The notes under the pieces: generated by a model
What the model saw: the letters and a program-made list of their open reading frames with translations, nothing else
What the model was told of the DNA's origin: nothing
Databases searched by the model: none
In this document: positions 1 to 12,340 of the stretch, in pieces
Layout of the letters: each line of letters starts with the position of its first letter
How positions within the stretch are numbered: position 1 is the first letter of the stretch
Source of the DNA: Liolophura sinensis
Taxonomy: Eukaryota; Mollusca; Polyplacophora; Chitonida; Chitonidae
Assembly (NCBI RefSeq): GCF_032854445.1
Contig: NC_088306.1
Span: 9,758,193 to 9,822,192, forward strand
DNA: 64,000 nucleotides
Direction: 5' to 3'
Made by a program: the position numbers and the translations under genes

Positions 1-900
1 ATATAATACTGAGCATGGAGGATCCTAAGTAAATATTTGTTAGACCTAATAAAACCATTTCTTACGGTGAACATGAAGTCTGTCACTATATACACATAGA
101 AAAAATGTTATATGACACAGTTATCACAGGAAAATATATAAAAAAAATTCTATAAAGTTTTGAAAGCCGAGAAGATGAAGTTCAGCACTGGTGATATGGC
201 ACTGACGGACATTTCGCTCCAAGTAGCCATGTAGAAGCCCTTCTGGACTTGGTCAAGCACTAGCTCTGAAAGCGTCACATCACAATTGGCTGTCATGTCA
301 AGGAACATATCAGCTGTCAGTTGTCAGTGTGGTTTCTTTAAGTGGATAGGTGGATATCCATGCAATAAATTGGATTTTGTGGTTAGTTTAAGTGTTAAAC
401 TGATGCGTTTTGGGCCACATATTTATGAGCAGGGAACTGAGAACGGCTACAGGATCACAATGCGTACATGTTGGGCAGGATCCTGCAGTTGACAGGGTGA
501 GCCGACAAGAAAAAACCGCCTAGGGAGAGTCATTGCTTGAAGAAAAATACGGTCCATTTGCATCATTTTTCCTTAGCAAAGTCAGATTTATTACGAAAAT
601 ATCTTCCCAAAATCTGAATGAAAGATTCTGTTATCAATCAGAAGGTCCTGTTATGTTCGGTAAATCCCCTGATGTGGGTACAGCCAGCTTTGCCAAATGC
701 TTACATCCATGCAGTACGAGGACAAGCAGGACCGCTAAAACACGCCCCTTATGTCCACGAAAATCGCCCTGACCTAACGCCAACCTATACTCTTTTTGGT
801 TGGGTATCAGGCATTTTTGTTTGTATTTTTTCATTGTCACATTGCTTAATACCGATGGTACGGGAGAGCTAATAGGTTTTGTGACGTCACTCTAGATAGC
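1..900. other. No gene seen
   Basis: Only short open frames without splice or start support. A TGACGTCA palindrome lies near 882. Confidence 0.6.
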
Positions 901-906
901 TATAAC

Positions 907-927
907 ATGGCAAAATGGCGTCACCAG
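907..927 (+). CDS. Possible short first exon, MAKWRHQ
   Basis: ATG GCA AAA TGG CGT CAC CAG followed by donor gtgagt. A palindromic TGACGTCA (CRE-like) site lies about 20 bases upstream. No acceptor partner in the right phase was identified; may be chance. Confidence 0.15.
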
Positions 928-1105
928 GTGAGTGGCTAGGTAGGCCTACTGACGATTGTTGACTATTTATTTTGTTCATAAGCGGTGTAGAATTTTTTAA
1001 ACATTTTAAAACATTTCTGGAATACTATTTTATTATTTAATTCGGCTTTATTGGCTGACTTTATATTCACTTTACGTTAGCCTTAATATCTTATACAATG
1101 GAAAA

Positions 1106-1350
1106 GTGGCCGAGGTGGTTAGCGAGCTAGCGCGACGCAATGGCCCTTTCACCAATGCAGTCGCTGTGAGTTCAAGTCCATCTCATGCTGGCTTCCTCTC
1201 CGACCGTACGTGGGAAGGTCTGACAGCAGCCTGCCGATGGTCGGGGGTTGCACCCGGGGTTTGCCAAGTATCCTCTCACCATAATGCTGACCACCATCGT
1301 CTTAAGTAAAATATTCTTGAGTACGGGGTAAAACACCCATCAAATGAATA
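1106..1350 (+). mobile_element. tRNA-derived SINE, family 1, divergent
   Basis: tRNA-like head (gtggccgaggtggttagcg; B box gagttcaagtcc) and the family tail 'cttgagtacggggtaaaaca'. Many substitutions, so an older copy. Confidence 0.85.
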
Positions 1351-1632
1351 ACTGAATAGACAAAAGAAAAGTGCCACATTAACTAATTCAGAGACACCAG
1401 GGAATTCTCTCAAGCACAGCTAATCATCATTCCAGTACCCAGGCGAAATTAAACATAGGTGTATGAGCCATACTAAAATCTTGAGAAACTGCATGAATGA
1501 AGTATAAACAAAGGCTTCACATGGCGTTACATTATAGAATGTTGGCAATCTCATTTTAACCCCTGTACCACATGTTAACATTTTAATTATAAGATTGCTC
1601 GAAATTTTGATAAGGTACATGTACATGCATCT

Positions 1633-1805
1633 ACACTCAAAAAATTAATCTGTTCATTTCGACAGAAGAGATGTTAGAATGTATTCTGTTATTATAACAT
1701 AATACTGTGTTATATTCAACATAATATCCAGTTAGTTTCATAGAATCTTCATGTTGAATTAATAGAATATACATGTATGCTATGTTAAACAGAATAGTCT
1801 GTTGC
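1633..1805. mobile_element. Relative of the TIR element at 14.5 kb
   Basis: Starts 'acactcaaaaaattaatctg' and shares 'gttagaatgtattctgttat'. The far end is unclear. Confidence 0.55.
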
Positions 1806-1818
1806 AATAACATCACTC

Positions 1819-2088
1819 CGGGGCCTCCGTGGCTCAGTCGGTTAGCGCGCTAGCGCAGCGTAATGACCCAGGAGCCTCTCACCAATGCGGTCGTTGTGAA
1901 TTCAAGTCCAGCTCATGCTGGCTTCCTCTCCGGCCGTAAGTGGGAAGGTCTGACAGCAACCTGCGGATGGTCGTGGGTTTCCCCTGGGCTGTGCCCGGTT
2001 TCCACCCACCATAATGCTGGCCGCCGTCGTATAAGTGAAATATTCTTGAGTACGGCGTAAACCACCAATCAAATAAGTAAATAAATTT
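1819..2088 (+). mobile_element. SINE family 1, full length, young
   Basis: Complete head (gcctccgtggctcagtcgg, A box; gaattcaagtcc, B box) to (AAAT)-like tail. Flanked by a 10-base target repeat 'aacatcactc' at 1809-1818 and 2089-2098. Confidence 0.93.
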
Positions 2089-2559
2089 AACATCACTCAA
2101 ACTCCGACTCTCTATTCCAATTAACAGGTTAATTTTTGGGTTTACGAATAGGCGTACACGTCAACAACAGCAAAGGCGTATCACTACATGCAACTGGAAA
2201 TCACGCAGATAACAGACATTTGTGCACATACAGTGTGCATAACTTCCTTTCAAAAAACTATGTTTTTTTGTGTTTTTGTTTGGAAAATTGGTGACAGCCC
2301 CTTTACGTAAATCCAGTGTGGAATGCCCTTTTTTAGTATCATTTAATACTAACCCAGCAAAAAAGGTAAGAACTAAATTTCGATGCACTGGATACACGTG
2401 TGCCTAAACCAATATATATATAATATGCTAATGCATTTCGTACAAACATGCCTGTACACGTACTACATGCTTTGTTATTTTAGACATTCTAAGACACACA
2501 GACCAACCCAGAACACTGTACTGTAATTCTTCTAATTCTAAGATATTAGTAATCTGAAG

Positions 2560-2870
2560 AGCAATAAAACATAATGCTTCCTCAGTTTTTGCGGATAGTA
2601 AAGCCACGGATATGTTGTTCATTAGATGGACTAACAATGTGAGAAAAAAAAACTATACATTCTTGTTTCAATCCATACATATATATTACCTAAAAGGGGC
2701 AGACTCCATCTCCCAAAAATTTGTAGAATTACAGTCAGTGCAGTTTACAGATGGTCGAAAAAAATGGCTGCTTATTCCAGTATATATGGTAAATTTGGAA
2801 TATAGTACGCTATTCCAGGTTACAGTCATTTTTATGTTAGAAATAAGATTATTATAAATAATAACACTAA
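2560..2870 (+). repeat. Dispersed repeat shared with 58.7 kb
   Basis: 'gttgttcattagatgg' and nearby words recur inverted at 58700-58870. Divergent, no clear ends. Confidence 0.45.
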
Positions 2871-3599
2871 ATAATAATAATAATAAACTAAGCATTTAGG
2901 CCAGAGATGGGGTTCGATCTCTGTTTCACAGGCATAGTTTGTATCGGTGTAGTCCTCTATAGTTTCTGGGCATATACATGTATACTGGCTGTCATCTATC
3001 TAACGCCGTGAACATGGATTATTGCCGTTGTTTTAAGCACAATTACCCACACGGAAATATATACTCACGCATTTCCACGTCTCTTCCGGAAGAACTGGCA
3101 ACTGGAAGACGTCAAGTTACCTTCCTCCATGTTACTCTAAAGATCTTTTACATACTGCGTCTGAAATCAGGTAACCAGAGTGTTTACCCAACGTAAACAC
3201 ACGCGGGAGTTGGAACAAAGACGAAGCGATAACTGTCACGCATGAACGCAGGACATGGTTTGCTGCCGAGTTTGATCGTCACATGTCTTACCCATGCGCT
3301 AAACTGCAGCTGGGTTTTTTTCCGGCCAGGTATATTTATAGGTACATATGTCTTCTTCACCCGAGGTTTGCAGATGGTATACGTACAAATACATACATAT
3401 AACAAACACATTAAGATTTTTCTGTATGTATGTTGACGGAAGTTCTATTTATAGAATTGAAAGACAGACACAGTCCTCTAAAATAGACTCATGCAGGAGT
3501 GAAACATAAATTTATTTATTGAGAGAGGCTGACGGAACCACTATAGCCCGGTACAACCAAAGCATAATAATTATATACAGACACAATGCAACAATGAAC

Positions 3600-4640
3600 G
3601 ATATCAACAGATACAGAGGCAGATACTAGTATGCAGGCAGATAGTGCCAGATATCAGACAGTGACAGATATCCAGACAGACCGTGACAGATATCCAGACA
3701 GACAGTGACAGATATCCGGACAGACAATGGCAGATATCCGGACAGACAGTAACAAATATCCAGACAGACATGGGCAGGTATCCAGGCAAGCAGTGACAGA
3801 TATCCAGACAGGGAGTGACAGATATACAGACATACAGTACCAAATATCCGGACAGACCATGATAAATATCCGCACAGACAATGACAGACATCAGGACAGA
3901 AAGTAACAGATTTCCGGGCAGACTTTGATGGATATCCAGACAGACAGTGACAGGTATCTTGACAGACAGTGATAGATATCTGGACAGACGGTGACAAATA
4001 TCTAGACAGGCTGTGACAAATATCCTGACAGACAATGACAGATATCCAGCTAGGCATTGACCGATATCCGGACAAACCGTGACAGATATCGAGGCAAACA
4101 GTGGCAGATATCAGGGAAGACAATGACAAATTTCCGGATAGACAGTGACAAATATTTAGGCGGACAATGACAGATATCGGCACAGCCGGTGACAGATATT
4201 CAGAGAGACAATGACAGATTTGTCAAGAAACAGTATCAGATATCCAGAATGACTCTGACAGAGATCCGCACAGACAGTCACTTATATCCAGACAAACAAT
4301 GACAGACATCCAGATAGGTATTAAGAGATATCAAGAGAGACCGTGACAGATATCCGGACATACCGTGACAGAGATCCGGACAGACAATGACATATCCACA
4401 CAGACAGTGGCAGATACTAATGGAGACAATGCATGACACCAGTAAGGACAGTAACAGATATACGAACAAACAGAAACGAATATACAGGCAGATAGTGACA
4501 TATACTCAGAGAGACAATGGTATCAACAGACGAAGTGGCAAATACCAACAGCGACAATATAGCAGATATTCACTCAGATAGTCACAGATATAAAGACAGT
4601 GTGTGATATCCACACAGACATAGACAGACGTCCAGACGAA
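3600..4640. repeat. 22-bp minisatellite, about 45 copies
   Basis: Unit close to GACAGATATCCRGACAGACA plus two bases, varying by substitutions. Because 22 is not a multiple of 3 and the unit lacks minus-strand stops, all three minus frames stay open for long stretches with Cys/Leu/Ile/Ser-rich repeats. Confidence 0.9.
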
Positions 4641-5177
4641 CCTGTCTGCCTAATGCAGACGGTTGAGACTCCGAGAAGGGAATTACTGTATCGCAAGGTG
4701 CCCTAAATGAACATCTCATATAAAATGAATATTGAGTCATAATTACAAACATTGGCATACAGTATGCACATGGAACACCGAGTATATTTCATTCGTATAA
4801 TCATAAACAGTAATGGCTGGCCACCATATTATCAAAGGGACACACACGCACTACTGTTCACGGAATTACGTTGTCTCACCTGTTCGATTTGATCGATTGC
4901 TTGAGGCAGAAAGGTGTAAAGCAGAGGAAGGTTCACAGCGCAATGAGTTATTACAGTGTCCAGTGCCCCAGTGGTGAGGAGATGCTACAAGAAGCGACAC
5001 GGCAACACCCAGAACCGTGAGTAGAGGACGTAGCGGTTTCGTTACCATGGTAACGCAATGGCCCTTCAGACATCAGAAAATCATGTCGCACGAGGAAAAC
5101 GTGTGTAGACCTAAAACTGAGTCTATGATTGTTCATCACTGCAGTTTCGTTTTACCTGATTCTGCTTAAGCCATCGA

Positions 5178-5408
5178 CTGCAACCTGCGGATGGTCGTGG
5201 GTTTACCCCCGGGCTCTGCTCAGTTCATGTTCAGATCTTGCTGGCTTCTCCTCCGGAACGTGACGTGAGAAGGTCCCTCGGCAACCTACGGGTGGTAGTG
5301 GGTTTACCCCGGGTTCTGTCCGGTTTCCTCCCACCATAATGCTGGCCCCCGTCGTATAATTGAAATATTCTTGAGTACGGCGTAAAATACCAACCAAAAT
5401 AAAAACAT
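5178..5408 (+). mobile_element. SINE family 1, rearranged copy
   Basis: The 'caacctgcggatggtcgtgg' body segment occurs twice around 'ttgctggcttctcctccgg', then the usual tail. Head lost. Confidence 0.8.
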
Positions 5409-5969
5409 TAAGCCATTGAGTGTGAAAAGTTGACAGTAGGTAAACACTTACACTGACAGAATAACATCCTGACTTTGGTAAACTGTGGCCATATTTCACA
5501 GGTAATCTGTGGCCAACTGGTGACTATTCCCACTGTACTGGTATTACTCTCTATGGTAGTCTTTTGCTTTGTATCTGTAAGTTACCCATTTTTGCCTGGT
5601 TCTGAGTGTTTTATTCAGTTTTTGAGGCTTGTTTAGATAGGATTTCAGCACCAGAAGTAATATTTCATAACCTTAATTTATTTGCATCTGACCTTTAAAA
5701 TGCAGTTTTTCGAAGATGTCAAGCAGCTAAAACCTTGTACTTGATTTCATCGGTGAATAAAAATGACGCTAAAATATATAAATAGTTCGCGCTATCTAAT
5801 AGCACATATTCCTTGTTGTACGTGTGTTACTCACTTAAGTGGTTTCCCTGGATTTGGATAGACACGTGACCACACTATTATTGAGTCAACGCTGTCGATG
5901 TAAACAGCACATACATTGTTAGAAACTGAAGGCTTGAATACTGTTCCCATGAATACTGTTCCCCCAACC

Positions 5970-6025
5970 TCTCCCCCCTCTCTCTCTCTCGCTCTCTCTC
6001 TCTATCTCTCTCTCTCTCTCTTCTC
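5970..6025. repeat. (CT)n simple repeat
   Basis: Nearly pure CT/CTCT tract with few interruptions. Confidence 0.9.
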
Positions 6026-6463
6026 AGTATTTATGGTTGTGAAACTTCGCAATGTGGTTTCAATAACCCCGTATACATCCCACTGTACCAGGCGATCCTG
6101 GTATATACACGTGTACATTCACCATGTGGGCGCTATAATTATTACTGATAAATGAAGAGTCAGTTTGAATAAATAAATTCATGTTATTAACTACATAATA
6201 ATAATTGCAGGCAGTAATACAGGTCATATATCTGTATATGTGCGTGGTGCCGAGATGATGGCTGTAAATTGAGCGGCTAATATCAGTAATGGAGAATTGA
6301 CATGGACCCACTTAAAACTGAACGAGGAAGAATTTGAGAACGTATTTCCTTGATTTGTCACCTCGCCGATGCTGTACATGTGACGTGCCTATGTTGGATT
6401 GGATTTGCATCGGTTGGTCTCTATCAAGGGATGTAGCCCTGATCCCACACAGCTGTCGAGAAA

Positions 6464-6485
6464 ATGGCGGAAAAAGGCCTGTCTG
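6464..6485 (+). CDS. Possible first coding exon, MAEKGLS
   Basis: ATG in a fair start context (gagaaaATGG), seven codons, then a consensus donor gtaaga in phase 1. Spliced to 10057-10100 it would read on as ESQWLQNNLQF. Which gene it serves is open: the phase suits the receptor chain, not the small gene at 10-11 kb. Confidence 0.3.
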
Positions 6486-6859
6486 GTAAGACTTTTAATC
6501 TCTCTGTACTGAATATCGAATGTCATCTTTCCTTTCTCGCAGTACAAGATCATTTATATTAGATATACCCCGGGCACTCCCGTCAATGCTCTGCTATTAC
6601 TTCAGTTTTTACATTGCTAACGGAGGGGGCAGGGGGTAGAGGAGTGAATAATGGACTCTGAACTGTCAGCACATGTACAGGGACCTTGTCAATGCGCTTC
6701 ATACCCTTCTCCAGGTCGCACATTGCAGTTACTTCATGTTATGTAGCTCTTTATCACATTCTGTATATAAATGTTGATTTATTATGGGTTGTTATATATT
6801 ATTATTGTTATTATACTCTGCAGTATAACATTGTCCAATACCTTTCAGGCCATTCCAAG

Positions 6860-8221
6860 CTAACAGCCACTTTCTCAATGGACAGAAAAAAACATTCTAC
6901 ATCCTTATCATTAGATTTGGGCACTAATCGACTGATGGAGCCAAACCAGATCATTGGTGACTACGACCGACAGATTCATTATCACGACTTTTAACCTGGA
7001 ATTCCTTCAGTTTGAACACTAACTGTTTTTCCCTGTCTCCAACTTCCCTAACTCAAACTCTGTTTATTCCCTTTCTCTTTCCCTTTCTCTTTCTTCTCTG
7101 TCTTTTTCTTCCTTTTCTAACTTAAACGTTTCCACCTCTAACTGAAGCTTAATCAATTCAGTATCACCACTTTGGGCCGTAACAGGTTTAAAGGTATTAC
7201 CTTAGTATTACCTTAAAAGTAAGTTCAACTGCTTGCTAATAGCATCCGCCATTTCACTTTTCTAAGACTGGCTTACGTCTAATTCCAACTTGTCAGATAT
7301 TTTCCTTAAATCTGCCTTTCTTACCTCAGACAGCTTAACAAACGACAAATTCTCAGTATCCAAAATGAATCTACGTTACTCAGCCATAATGACACCATGT
7401 GGTGTACAAAGAAACTATATAAATAGTTTTATAAAATGTGGATCTCTGTTTGATCATAAACACGAACCAATACACCGGTAAAGAAGCTGACAGTTGACGT
7501 GCTACAATTTAGCACAAGCAGATTGTAGTTCCCGGAGAAGCCCCCGGTTTGTAAGGGCACCACCATCGGAGAGTAAAGATAAGAAATAATTGTCTTGTTG
7601 AACTCTCAGATCAGGGATAGGTCTTACACGAGATCAAACAAAGAAACACGAAGACGCTTGAATAAGTCCAATACATATATTTTAACAAAATGCACATATA
7701 TTCCAACTGACAATAATATACAAAACAATACAAATAATCACAAACATAGTGTCTTACAGCGTCCAAATCAGGATGGAATATTCCGGCTTCCAAAGGCGAG
7801 TCAGTCCACATAAATATAGAATCCACAGTTGAGATGAATTCCTCAATATACGGATTACAGTCCGACAAGTGGTTTATTCCCAACTGCCTGTGAATGAGTA
7901 ACTTATCAGGGCGGACGGGTTGACAGTAGCGTCCATGATGCCGAGCTGTCGATGTATGTTTCCTTGGAAAGATACCCAAAGTCACTTTCAGGGTAAACTG
8001 GGATGAAATGTTCCTGCTGGACTTGAATGAATGACTGCCCTCAAACGGACTTGAATAAATGACTGTGACCTTCACAACACTAAACTCATAAACACCGAAG
8101 CCTCGTAATCACTCGACCGAATTACAGAACAGGCTATAACGTACACAGAGGGAAAATGTAAAATGAGATAAATAATAAAATAAAAAATACAATACAATGT
8201 TTAAAGACGGGGTTCGTAACA
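6860..8221 (-). mobile_element. Broken Gypsy-like LTR retrotransposon fragment (LTR plus gag start)
   Basis: On the minus strand an LTR of about 824 bp runs 8221-7398, starting TGTTACGAAC and ending ACCACA. It is followed at once by TGGTGTCATT, a tRNA-primer-binding-like site. Next comes a leader and a gag-like stretch rich in Glu, Arg and Lys codons, as in many Gypsy elements. The rest of the element and the second LTR are absent. It is clearly broken, with several disruptions, and looks moderately old. The 154-codon ORF inside the LTR is taken as chance. Confidence 0.55.
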
Positions 8222-8589
8222 ATATGTTTCAAGTTATCAGAGATTTTAAAATCAAACACTAAAGCCAACGTCGCAAGAGCAAGAATTTGATCTTTAAAAC
8301 ATAGATAAAGGTGCCCTTACATAATGTAATATTAACAAAATGAGATGCTTGGAACCAAGGCAACATTTCCTAGAGAGCACTAACCGTATTTTGTGTCAAA
8401 ATCAGGAAAATGAGTATAGCTCTACGTCTAATTTTATGAAAAATTTTGCAATATGTCGTCGTAAATCGTTCCGTTGCCTGAGATCTTAGATTCTTTAAAT
8501 CAGCTTTAATAAACATATGGCTGCTCATATTTTGATAAGGTGAAACTATTCAGATATATTCCCGCGCTTAGACTTGCGACAATATTAAA

Positions 8590-9430
8590 AAGTCCACACC
8601 TTAACTGACAGGGACCAAATCCACACCGTAACTGAAAGGGGCTAAATCCACACCGTAACTGAAAGAGGCCAAATCCACACCCTAACTGAAAGAGGCCAAA
8701 TCCACACCCTAACTGAAATGGGCTAAATCCAAATCGTAACTGAAAGGGGCTAAATCCACACCGTAACTGAAAGGGGCCAAATCCACACCCTAACTGAAAT
8801 GGGCTAAATCCACACCGTAACTGAAAGGGGCTAAATCCACACCGTAACTGAAAGGGGCTAAATCCACACCCTAACTGAAAGAGGCCAAATCCACACCCTA
8901 ACTGAAATGGGCTAAATCCACATCGTAACTGAAAGGGGCCAAATCCACACCCTAACTGAAAGAGGCCAAATCCACACCCTAACTGAAATGGGCTAAATCC
9001 ACACCGTAACTGAAAGGGGCCAAATCCACACCCTAACTGAAAGAGGCCAAATCCACACCCTAACTGAAAGAGGCCAAATCCACACCCTAACTGAAATGGG
9101 CTAAATCCACACCGTAACTGAAAGGGGCCAAATCCACACCGTAACTGAAAGGGGCCAAATCCACACCCTAACTGAAAGAGGCCAAATCCACATCGTAACT
9201 GAAATGGGCTAAATCCACACCCTAACTGAAAGGGGCCAAATCCACACCCTAACTGAAAGGGGCCAAATCCACACCCTAACTGAAATGGGCTAAATCCACA
9301 TCGTAACTGAAAGGGGCTAAATCCACACCGTAACTGAAAGGGGCCAAATCCACACCGTAACTGAAAGGGGCCAAATTCACACCGTAACTAAAAGGGGCCA
9401 AATCCACAACGTAACTGAAAGGGGTCAAAC
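8590..9430. repeat. 27-bp satellite, about 30 copies
   Basis: Unit built on 'gtaactgaaaggggccaaat' plus 'ccacacc'. Variant bases (gaggcc, tgggct, ggggct; caccg, caccc, catcg) recur in groups, suggesting multi-unit duplication. Every forward unit contains stops, so it is not coding. Confidence 0.92.
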
Positions 9431-9630
9431 CCTCTCGATAAAGCCCACATGGGCAACTTGGAGAAGGCTGTACTGTTTTGGTAAATGGGATTCACACAGA
9501 GCTGTTTTGTGATAAATGTCATTATATTTGGTTATAGGTGATGTGGTTACAGTTTTGAAGAAAGAAGCCAAGTAAGTTTCTCTTTGTGAAGATTCCTTTA
9601 TGAGCAATTTGTTATATAGACAACATGTAG

Positions 9631-9779
9631 GCAACCTGCAGCAACATGCAGATGGTCGTGGGTTTCCCCGGGTTCTGCTTGGCTTCCTCCCACCATAATG
9701 CTGGACGCCGTTGTATAAGTGAACTATTCTTGAGTACGGCGTAAAGCACCAATTATTTAAATAAATACGTAAATAAATG
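9631..9779 (+). mobile_element. SINE family 1, 5'-truncated
   Basis: Body from 'gcaacatgcagatggtcgtg' to 'gagtacggcgtaaagcacca' and an AAAT tail, directly after the 27-bp satellite. Confidence 0.85.
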
Positions 9780-10018
9780 TAGATGACATTTTTCGTTTGA
9801 CTGCTGTCACTGTTTCTGGGACTTTGGTTAAACTTAAGTGGTTGTGACACTCGATTGGTCGTTTGCACTGTCTAACATTCTTTCTCTTGTCTTCTACCTG
9901 TATGGTGTGCATATATGTATACAATATATAAAATGAATTCCATCAAATTGATACATTGTGATTTCTATTTTATAGATTCTCCTTATCTTTCAACCGGAAA
10001 TAATTATAAATTATAGAT

Positions 10019-11145
10019 ATGTCCATGTATATATGGATATCATGTTCCTTTTGCAGAATCCCAGTGGCTCCAAAACAACCTGCAATTCACGAACATACAG
10101 GTAAGTTCTTTGATCTCACATTTTCAATTTGTTCTACCTGTCAATATAGACGTCATCATATGCTTTCTTCCTTTAAACAGTCCATGCACTGAAACAGCAA
10201 ATTTGTAACCTTACAGGAAATTTAGGAGACTGCCTGGGTGTCATAGTAACATCCAAAGATCCTTGTGAACCATCTGCGGACGCTGCATCTTCATGCACAG
10301 TTGAAGTAGAAGCACCCACAGAAGCCATGGCAGTGTCCATAGATGCTACGGTCTTATCCACTGCAACCGTTTGGTATGTGGACCACAATGCAACTGAACC
10401 GGAAGTGAGCAATACCTTAGCCTTGTAAGTTGTACCTACAAGATTTAATTTAAAATTTCCCCCTTTTCCCACTTCTATAGCATGTTTGATTAAGTGATTA
10501 AAATATATTATTAGATATATGATTTATAGCTTCCACCGGTTGCTTGAATATCTTCAGTCGTTTATTTGGTTTAAACCTACACTGAAAAAACAAATGTTTA
10601 ACATTTAAACATCTGTTTGCAACATATTATAAACGTGTTTAATGTTTAACACTTGGACATGTTTATCCAACAGCTGATGATAAGACCGCTTTATAATGTT
10701 GATCATATACAATTACTGAATTTATATATTGAATATAAGTATTTATAAAATACTGCATGTATTTATAAATTCAGCCAGTATATTTATGAAACAAACGCAT
10801 GTATCTGAAAATAAACATACCCTTTAACACGTTAAAAGTAAGCAGTTATTATACTGTGTGCGCATGTTACCGTTCAAAATAATTTGTGAATTGCCTAAAA
10901 TGTATAAAAGAGATCAAAGTATAGCATTTTGAAACTTTGGAATCTTTTAACACTCTAAATGGTATAGGTACGAGTCCGCTATTTACTGAAAGGCAATAAC
11001 TTGTTAAGTACCTTTATTATCTATTGCAAAGATATGTTTGATAAACATTTGTTTTTTCAGTGTGCCTGAGAGTATCCATGTTACGTTTGCGTTTAAGAAA
11101 GGTTTACACACTCGCGCGCCTTATTACAATCTTGACATAGGCTGA
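10019..11145 (+). CDS. Small spliced gene, product not recognised
   Basis: Three pieces join in phase: 10019-10100 (or only 10057-10100 if a further upstream exon exists), 10181-10424 and 11061-11145, giving 136 residues from ATG 10019. The middle exon is open in only this plus-strand frame for 81 codons and sits between a strong acceptor (ctttcttcctttaaacag) and donor (gtaagt). The last exon has a strong acceptor (ttttttcag) and ends in TGA (11143-11145), with AATAAA about 130 bases later. The product has two N-glycosylation sequons (NLT, NAT) and four cysteines in the middle exon, as a secreted or membrane-exposed protein might. The N-terminus is only weakly signal-like. I do not recognise a family. 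The minus strand is also open for 99 codons over the middle exon, so direction rests on splice signals. Confidence 0.4.
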
Positions 11146-11275
11146 CCGTCAAAATCTGGACCTTTGCATGCCGACAGCTGGGAGGCGTGCCTAGCAACGC
11201 CAAGGGGACGTCACTCGCAGCCTCATCACTACCTCACACCTTGTGTCCTCTCACCCAGAATTTCAAACTTTCATC

Positions 11276-11281
11276 AATAAA
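11276..11281 (+). terminator. Poly(A) signal AATAAA
   Basis: Canonical hexamer about 130 bases after the stop of the small spliced gene, in the right place to end its transcript. Confidence 0.4.
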
Positions 11282-11552
11282 GCTCATACCTCCTCAAAGT
11301 TTAGACAGTTTCCAGCATTTTAATACCAAGCATGCACCTGTACACCAAAAATGGACGCCTGGGAGCAAAAAAAGACTTTATACCCTAAAATCCACAGAAC
11401 TAAAACCGTACTAAAGTTGTAATGGGGGTCTGTGTCCATGTAACCTTGTTGTAAAAAACGACTAACCTACAACCCCTTGTGTGCCGGCTGAAAAAATAGG
11501 TCCATATTGTCTAAACTATACTTTGTGCTTGTTGGAGGCATATGTGTTCCGT

Positions 11553-11850
11553 GTACTCAGTAGGACTTCCCCTTCTATGTCCTGGAACAGGTAATCAAAC
11601 GGACAACAAGTACAATTATGAGGCAGGAGTTCAAATCTCAGCGCGTGTTGGCGGAGGAAACATAATAATTACATAAAGTTAGAAGAAATAGTGCGAAAAG
11701 TTAGTTTAAATGTGGTCTGCAATATTTGTTTCGATACTTCTTGAAAGAGAAAAAGACACTTGACGGTACTTGTATGGTGGGTATTTGGGACCATCTCTTG
11801 GTATATATAGTCTTTGTGTAATAATATTTTAAGTGAGGATGTAACACATG
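11553..11850 (+). repeat. Dispersed ~300-bp repeat, copy A
   Basis: Matches 13387-13702 in the same direction (shared 'ggaaacataataattaca', 'tagtctttgtgtaataat', 'gaggatgtaacacatg'). Not a known family to me. Confidence 0.8.
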
Positions 11851-12074
11851 GCTGAGTCAGCTTATTTCACAGCGTTGTTTTCGATGCTGTAGTGTAATAT
11901 TTGAAATGATAATTTAAACATACGTGGATATTGCATCAAAATGATGTTTTAAAATGTAACTGTTTTTAGTTTATTTTGTCTGCTTTAGAGGGTGTTTGCC
12001 TTTTCCTGTTTGTTCTGATTTTGGATCATTCTCACGTCGAGAGATAACTGTTTTGTGGCCCTAGTATGTTCTGT

Positions 12075-12340
12075 TTAATTATTTATTTGATTGGCGTCTT
12101 ACGCCGCTCTCAAGAATATTTCACTTATACGACGGCAGCCAGCATTTTGGTGGGAGGAAATCGGACAGAACCCGGGGGAAACCCCTTAACATCCGCATGT
12201 TGCTGAGGGACCTTCTCACGTCACGTGCCGGAGGGGAAGCCAGCAAGACCTGAACATGAACTCGCAGCGATCGCATTGGTGAGAGCCTCCGGGTCACTGC
12301 GCCACGCTGGCGCGCTAATCACCTCGGCCACGGAGGCACC
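12075..12340 (-). mobile_element. SINE family 1, full length
   Basis: Minus-strand copy from tail to head (cctcggccacggaggc). Flanks show a diverged target repeat 'atgttct'. Confidence 0.9.

Noticed and set aside
1820-1900. tRNA genes at SINE heads
   Set aside because: A- and B-box-like motifs exist but the cloverleaf is not intact, and each is joined to a SINE body and tail.
1863-2060. Recurring ~65-residue 'protein' (SSSPAHAGFLSGR, HHNAGRRRISEIFL)
   Set aside because: The same frame appears at several loci (also near 16.8, 47.3, 54.7, 59.7, 60.2 kb) only because it is the SINE consensus; it ends at the tail's 'gtaa'.
3604-4183. Overlapping minus-strand ORFs of 143, 185 and 75 codons with 'SGYLSLS' repeats
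   Set aside because: They are frames through the 22-bp minisatellite; no start context, splice signal or composition supports a protein.
7611-8075. 154-codon minus-strand ORF
   Set aside because: Lies wholly inside the LTR of a broken LTR element and shows no family resemblance.
8590-9430. CRISPR-like array
   Set aside because: Units are contiguous with no spacers, in a eukaryotic context; the same holds for the 22-, 26-, 33- and 41-bp arrays.
10173-10472. 99-codon minus-strand ORF
   Set aside because: Opposes a plus-strand exon with much better splice signals; its Ala/Ser/Thr-rich run looks like an antisense shadow.
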